NCBI RefSeq assembly: GCF_022259695.1
Contig: NZ_CP092099.1
Coordinates: 914,471 to 978,470, forward strand
From: Flaviramulus sp. BrNp1-15
GTDB taxonomy: Bacteria > Bacteroidota > Bacteroidia > Flavobacteriales > Flavobacteriaceae
DNA: 64,000 bases
Direction: 5' to 3'
In this document: positions 60,944 to 64,000 of the stretch, in pieces
Numbering within the stretch: position 1 is the stretch's first letter
Layout of the letters: each line of letters opens with the position of its first letter
Position numbers and translations under genes: made by a program
The notes under the pieces: generated by a model
Told to the model about the DNA's origin: nothing
What the model saw: only the letters and a program-made list of their open reading frames with translations
The model's database searches: none

Positions 60944-62222
60944 AACCATACTTATCTTTCCAACGTTGTTTTAAAAACTCGCGATGTGCATTTTCTCTTG
61001 CATTGTTTCCAGGGTCATAGAGTTTGGTGTTTTTAATATCGTCAGGTAAAAATTCCTGATTGGCAAAATTGCCTTCGTAATTATGTGCATACTTGTAATT
61101 ATCACCATAACCTAACTCTTTCATAAGTTTTGTGGGCGCATTTCTAATTTCTAAAGGAACAGATAAATCACCAGTTTCTTTTACCAATTGTTGTGCAATA
61201 CCAATTGCTTTATAAGATGCATTACTTTTTGGCGAACACGCCAAATAAGTAGCACACTGACTTAAAATAATTCTAGATTCTGGGTACCCAATAGTTGCAA
61301 CTGCTTGAAACGTATTATTAGCAATAACTAATGCTGTTGGGTTTGCATTACCTATATCTTCACTTGCAGAAATAAGCATTCGTCTGGCTATAAATTTTAC
61401 ATCTTCGCCACCTTCAATCATTCGCGCTAGCCAATATACAGCTCCATTGGGGTCACTACCACGAATAGACTTTATAAATGCCGAAATGATGTCGTAATGC
61501 TGTTCTCCGGTTTTATCGTAACGCACCGTGTTATTCTGAACTTTTTGTAAAACTAATTTGTCAGTAATTTCAATAGTTTCAGCATCAAAAGAATTTACAA
61601 TAAGCTCAAATATATTGAGTAATTTTCTAGCATCACCTCCAGAAAGTTTTAATAAAGCACTAGTTTCTTTAAGTGTGATAATTTTTTTAGACATTAATTC
61701 ATCATGTTCAATTGCTCGATTTAATAGGGTTTCCAAATCAGCTTTATCAAAAGCATTCAAAATATAAACCTGACAACGTGATAATAAAGCCGAAATTACC
61801 TCAAAACTTGGATTTTCAGTAGTAGCACCTATTAAAGTAATCCAACCTTTTTCAACCGCTTGTAGTAAGGAGTCTTGTTGAGATTTACTAAATCTATGAA
61901 TCTCATCAATAAACAAAATAGGGTTTTTTGTAGTGAATAATCCGCCACTTTGTTTCGCCTTTTCAATAACATCTCTAATATCTTTAACACCAGAATTTAT
62001 GGCACTTAAAGTATAAAAAGGTCTACCAGATTCAGTTGCAATAATATTAGCAAGTGTGGTTTTACCTGTACCTGGAGGCCCCCAAAAAATCATAGATGGA
62101 ATCAAACCCTGCTTTATATGCTGTGTTAAAACTCCATTTTTTCCAACCAAATGCTTTTGGCTCACATAGTCTTCTAAAACTTTAGGTCTTAATCGTTCTG
62201 CTAATGGTTCATTCGCGTTCAT
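60939..62222 (-). CDS. rarA: Replication-associated recombination protein A (RarA/MgsA)
   Basis: 427-residue AAA+ ATPase acting at stalled replication forks. Walker A is GPPGTGKTT (48-56), Walker B FIDEIHRF (105-112), sensor 1 GATTENPSFE, and the RarA C-terminal tetramerisation region includes SDPNGAVYWLARMIEGGED and CSPKSNASYKAI. Length and motifs are standard. It is monocistronic, convergent with the exported triad, and has a short palindromic repeat directly upstream of its start. Confidence 0.95.
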   Translation of the reverse strand: MNANEPLAERLRPKVLEDYVSQKHLVGKNGVLTQHIKQGLIPSMIFWGPPGTGKTTLANIIATESGRPFYTLSAINSGVKDIRDVIEKAKQSGGLFTTKNPILFIDEIHRFSKSQQDSLLQAVEKGWITLIGATTENPSFEVISALLSRCQVYILNAFDKADLETLLNRAIEHDELMSKKIITLKETSALLKLSGGDARKLLNIFELIVNSFDAETIEITDKLVLQKVQNNTVRYDKTGEQHYDIISAFIKSIRGSDPNGAVYWLARMIEGGEDVKFIARRMLISASEDIGNANPTALVIANNTFQAVATIGYPESRIILSQCATYLACSPKSNASYKAIGIAQQLVKETGDLSVPLEIRNAPTKLMKELGYGDNYKYAHNYEGNFANQEFLPDDIKNTKLYDPGNNARENAHREFLKQRWKDKYGY

Positions 62223-62240
62223 AAATGTAAAATTAAAAGA

Positions 62241-62260
62241 ATTCCTGCGAAGGCAGGAAT
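62241..62260. repeat. Short palindromic repeat upstream of rarA
   Basis: ATTCCTGC (62241-62248) and GCAGGAAT (62253-62260) form an 8-bp hairpin with loop GAAG. The sequence belongs to a class of short palindromes seen between genes in many flavobacterial genomes. It is 19 nt before the rarA start codon, so would lie in its leader. Confidence 0.6.
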
Positions 62261-62340
62261 CTTATCTAGAATATTTCAAAATATTTTTTAAAATTAAAAT
62301 GTCATTATAGCATGTAGTTGAGTTTTGGTAAGTTATTTGC

Positions 62341-62348
62341 TATCTTTA
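62341..62348 (+). promoter_or_regulatory. -7 box TATCTTTA just before the rhomboid gene
   Basis: One mismatch to TAnnTTTG, ending 5 nt before the chosen ATG at 62354. This supports ATG 62354 over the upstream TTG and suggests a leaderless mRNA. Confidence 0.45.
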
Positions 62349-62353
62349 AATTT

Positions 62354-63082
62354 ATGAGTAAGAACGAACACTTTAAATTTTCAACAAGGGTAGTAGCCTA
62401 CCCTGTATTTTTTGTGCTAACTATTTGGTTAGTGTTTTGGTTTGAAGTACGTTTTGGTTATAATTTTAGTAAGTATGGTGTATACCCACAAACTCTTAAA
62501 GGTTTAAGAGGTATTTTATTAAGCCCTTTTATTCATGGTGATATTCAGCATATATATCATAACACAATTCCGTTGTTTGTGTTGTCTATGGCCTTGTTTT
62601 ATTTCTATCGTGCCATCGCATGGAAAGTTATTTTATATGGCATTCTTTTTTCAGGTTTTTTAACTTGGTGTATTGGTAGACCCTCTTTTCATATTGGTGC
62701 CAGCGGTTTAATTTATGTACTTGTTAGTTTTACTTTTTTTAAAGGCGTATTTGCTAAACATTACAGACTTATTGCATTATCTCTTTTAGTTGTTTTTCTA
62801 TACGGAAGTATGATATGGTATACTTTACCAATTAAAGAAGGTATTTCTTGGGAAGGACATATGTCTGGGCTGATAACAGGATTGTTATTTGCATTTTATT
62901 TTAGAAAAGCTATTGCAAAACCCAAAAAGTACGAATGGCAACAAGAGCATTATAATGAAGATGACGATCCTTTTTTAAAATACTTTGATGAAGATGGAAA
63001 TTTTATAGAATCTATAGAACCAGAAGTTAATGATGAAAATCAAGTTATTAACTATTCTTACAAAGAAAGTAAAAAAGATTAA
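62354..63082 (+). CDS. Rhomboid-family intramembrane serine protease
   Basis: 242 residues from the chosen ATG; the in-frame TTG at 62318 lies upstream of the putative promoter and is rejected. About six membrane spans surround the catalytic GASG serine (HIGASGLIYV) and a second-helix histidine in WEGHMSGLITG. The expected loop histidine-asparagine pair appears as HIYHNTIPLF. It cleaves transmembrane substrates; targets are unknown. A charged cytosolic tail (about 195-242) is rich in Asp and Glu. The stop overlaps rlmB by 4 nt. Confidence 0.9.
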   Translation: MSKNEHFKFSTRVVAYPVFFVLTIWLVFWFEVRFGYNFSKYGVYPQTLKGLRGILLSPFIHGDIQHIYHNTIPLFVLSMALFYFYRAIAWKVILYGILFSGFLTWCIGRPSFHIGASGLIYVLVSFTFFKGVFAKHYRLIALSLLVVFLYGSMIWYTLPIKEGISWEGHMSGLITGLLFAFYFRKAIAKPKKYEWQQEHYNEDDDPFLKYFDEDGNFIESIEPEVNDENQVINYSYKESKKD

Positions 63083-63813
63083 CGACGTTGTCTTACAACT
63101 TCATATAAAAAGGCTCCACAAGCAACCGAGACATTCAAAGATTCAATTTCTCCAAGTAAAGGTAGTTTTGCTTTGGCATCAACAACTTTTAAAATAGATG
63201 GGTTAATTCCTCTTCCTTCTGAACCCATAATAATAGCACAAGGCTCAGTGAATGAAACATCATAAATTGTATTGTCAGTTTTTTCAGTTGCAGCAATCAC
63301 TTTTATACCAGAAGCCTGCATATAAAATACAGCGTCTTTTATATGATCGACTTTACAAATAGGCACTTTAAAAACAGCACCAGCACTTGTTTTAATAGTG
63401 TCTCCATTTACAGGAGCACCGCCTTTTTTCTGAATAATGATTCCATCAACACCAGTACATTCAGCTGTTCTAATTATAGCTCCAAAGTTTCTTACATCAC
63501 TTAATTGGTCAAGCAATAAAAATAAAGGTGTTTTTCCAGACTCCATTACATTCATTACTAAATTTTCAATATCATGAAATTCAATAGGAGATATTTGAGC
63601 AACAGCACCTTGATGATTACCTTTTGTAAGCCTGTTTAATTTTTCAACTGGGACATAAGACTTATTAATAGATTTCTTGTTTAATAAAGACTCTAATTCG
63701 TTAAATAAGTCACCATGTAGTCCTTTTTGTAGAAATACTTTATCAATCGTCTCACCTGCATTTACAGCTTCAATTATAGCTCTTATTCCGAATATTTGTG
63801 TTTGGTTTTGCAT
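63079..63813 (-). CDS. rlmB: 23S rRNA (guanosine-2'-O)-methyltransferase, SpoU/RlmB type
   Basis: 244-residue SPOUT-class methyltransferase acting on 23S rRNA. The N-terminal substrate-binding domain starts IFGIRAIIEAVNAGETIDKVF. The SpoU core has LDQLSDVRNFGAIIRTAE (motif 1), IIMGSEGRGINP (motif 2) and LPLLGEIESLNVSVACGAFLYEVVR (motif 3 core SLNVSVACG), forming the trefoil knot. Length and motifs fit RlmB, which methylates G2251 (E. coli numbering). Convergent overlap of 4 nt with the rhomboid gene. Confidence 0.93.
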   Translation of the reverse strand: MQNQTQIFGIRAIIEAVNAGETIDKVFLQKGLHGDLFNELESLLNKKSINKSYVPVEKLNRLTKGNHQGAVAQISPIEFHDIENLVMNVMESGKTPLFLLLDQLSDVRNFGAIIRTAECTGVDGIIIQKKGGAPVNGDTIKTSAGAVFKVPICKVDHIKDAVFYMQASGIKVIAATEKTDNTIYDVSFTEPCAIIMGSEGRGINPSILKVVDAKAKLPLLGEIESLNVSVACGAFLYEVVRQRR

Positions 63814-63830
63814 TGGGTTAAAGGTATAAA

Positions 63831-63858
63831 AAAAGAGACTGAATAAGCAGTCTCTTTT
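63831..63858. terminator. Intrinsic terminator between rlmB and the partial gene
   Basis: AAAAGAGACT (63831-63840) pairs with AGTCTCTTTT (63849-63858) around an 8-nt loop. On the minus strand it follows the stop at 63904 and precedes rlmB, so it ends the upstream gene. T runs are present on both strands. Confidence 0.75.
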
Positions 63859-63903
63859 TAAATTATAAATATATTCTCTGAAATTTTAAAAATTCAGTTT
63901 TCG

Positions 63904-64000
63904 TTATTGTAATGAAAATGTAATAACTTCACCTGAATCGCTAACTCCAGCTGACGAATATAAAACAGTATCACCATATGTTATTGTATATCCAGTACCA
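63904..64000 (-). CDS. 3' end of an unknown, probably exported protein
   Basis: The last 31 codons of a minus-strand frame reading ...TGYTITYGDTVLYSSAGVSDSG... to a TAA at 63904-63906. Ser, Gly and Thr are abundant, as in extracellular beta-rich proteins. The terminator at 63831-63858 lies just downstream. The rest of the gene is beyond the window, so nothing more can be said about function. Confidence 0.5.
   Translation of the reverse strand, partial: GTGYTITYGDTVLYSSAGVSDSGEVITFSLQ

Noticed and set aside
62318-62353. TTG start of the rhomboid gene
   Set aside because: The -7 box TATCTTTA at 62341-62348 lies downstream of it, so it would not be transcribed from that promoter; ATG 62354 fits.
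1-64000. tRNA, rRNA, CRISPR or defence genes
   Set aside because: No tRNA-like cloverleaf, ribosomal sequence, regular repeat-spacer pattern, restriction, toxin-antitoxin or phage genes were found on either strand by reading; a dedicated tool could still find something small.

Overview
The window is 64 kb of an AT-rich chromosome, almost certainly from a marine-type Flavobacteriaceae (phylum Bacteroidota). The evidence is type IX secretion C-terminal sorting domains on two proteins, a fused hypoxanthine phosphoribosyltransferase-adenylate kinase, PafA alkaline phosphatase, DUF5723 and DUF4136 proteins, many short lipoprotein signals, TAnnTTTG-like -7 boxes and short interspersed repeats typical of the family. 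No rRNA, tRNA, CRISPR array, transposase, integrase or prophage was seen. The genus cannot be fixed from the sequence.

Layout. 1-2.3 kb: 3' part of pyruvate dehydrogenase E1-alpha and the complete two-lipoyl E2. 2.3-5.5 kb: FAD-linked oxidase, SnoaL/NTF2-like lipoprotein and an unusual DUF4242/cyclase-like/AraC regulator. 5.7-8 kb: M28 lipoprotein peptidase, SDR and HAD phosphatase in one operon. 8-13.3 kb: GT-C-like membrane protein, then SprT-like, mannose-1-phosphate guanylyltransferase, DUF389 membrane protein and a small exported protein. 13.3-17.4 kb: MlaE/MlaF-type ABC pair, then PafA coupled to a membrane-anchored nuclease. 17.4-24.6 kb: GT2, methyltransferase, KAS III, glycine decarboxylase, a UbiA-like membrane protein and an ECF sigma factor with a zinc anti-sigma-like partner. 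24.7-32.8 kb: M3 oligopeptidase, purE/purK, the Hpt-Adk fusion, obgE, DUF4136, DinB and SDR genes.

32.8-44.2 kb: a T9SS-exported M64 peptidase, a lipoprotein and a 2126-residue alpha-2-macroglobulin with a thioester motif and a SusC-like insert; then a TPR protein, a structured repeat, an Mpl-type Mur ligase and a decayed outer-membrane gene. 44.2-50.2 kb: a five-gene operon (CMD-cupin, two NTF2 paralogues, 2Fe-2S subunit, molybdopterin subunit) divergent from an AraC regulator, with two direct repeats exactly two helical turns apart between them. 50.2-55.3 kb: a xylan locus, GH43 divergent from a modular GH11/CBM60 xylanase with a LacI-type operator in the shared region, then a dienelactone-hydrolase-like protein. 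55.4-64 kb: radC, a polysaccharide deacetylase-like protein, YjjG nucleotidase, an exported triad with a DUF5723 barrel, rarA, rhomboid protease, rlmB and the 3' end of an unknown gene.

How the genes fit together: much of the window is housekeeping (PDH, purine synthesis and salvage, glycine cleavage, RarA, RlmB, ObgE). The accessory content consists of xylan degradation, an AraC-controlled oxidoreductase operon and the macroglobulin/M64 cell-envelope cluster. Start sites mostly lack Shine-Dalgarno sequences, as expected for Bacteroidota; several promoters place the -7 box only 4-5 nt before the ATG, suggesting leaderless transcripts. No clear defence island or mobile system is present. The most unusual items are the macroglobulin with its bait-position insert, the cloverleaf-like repeat near 42.4 kb, the two operators and a possible small RNA near 26.8 kb.
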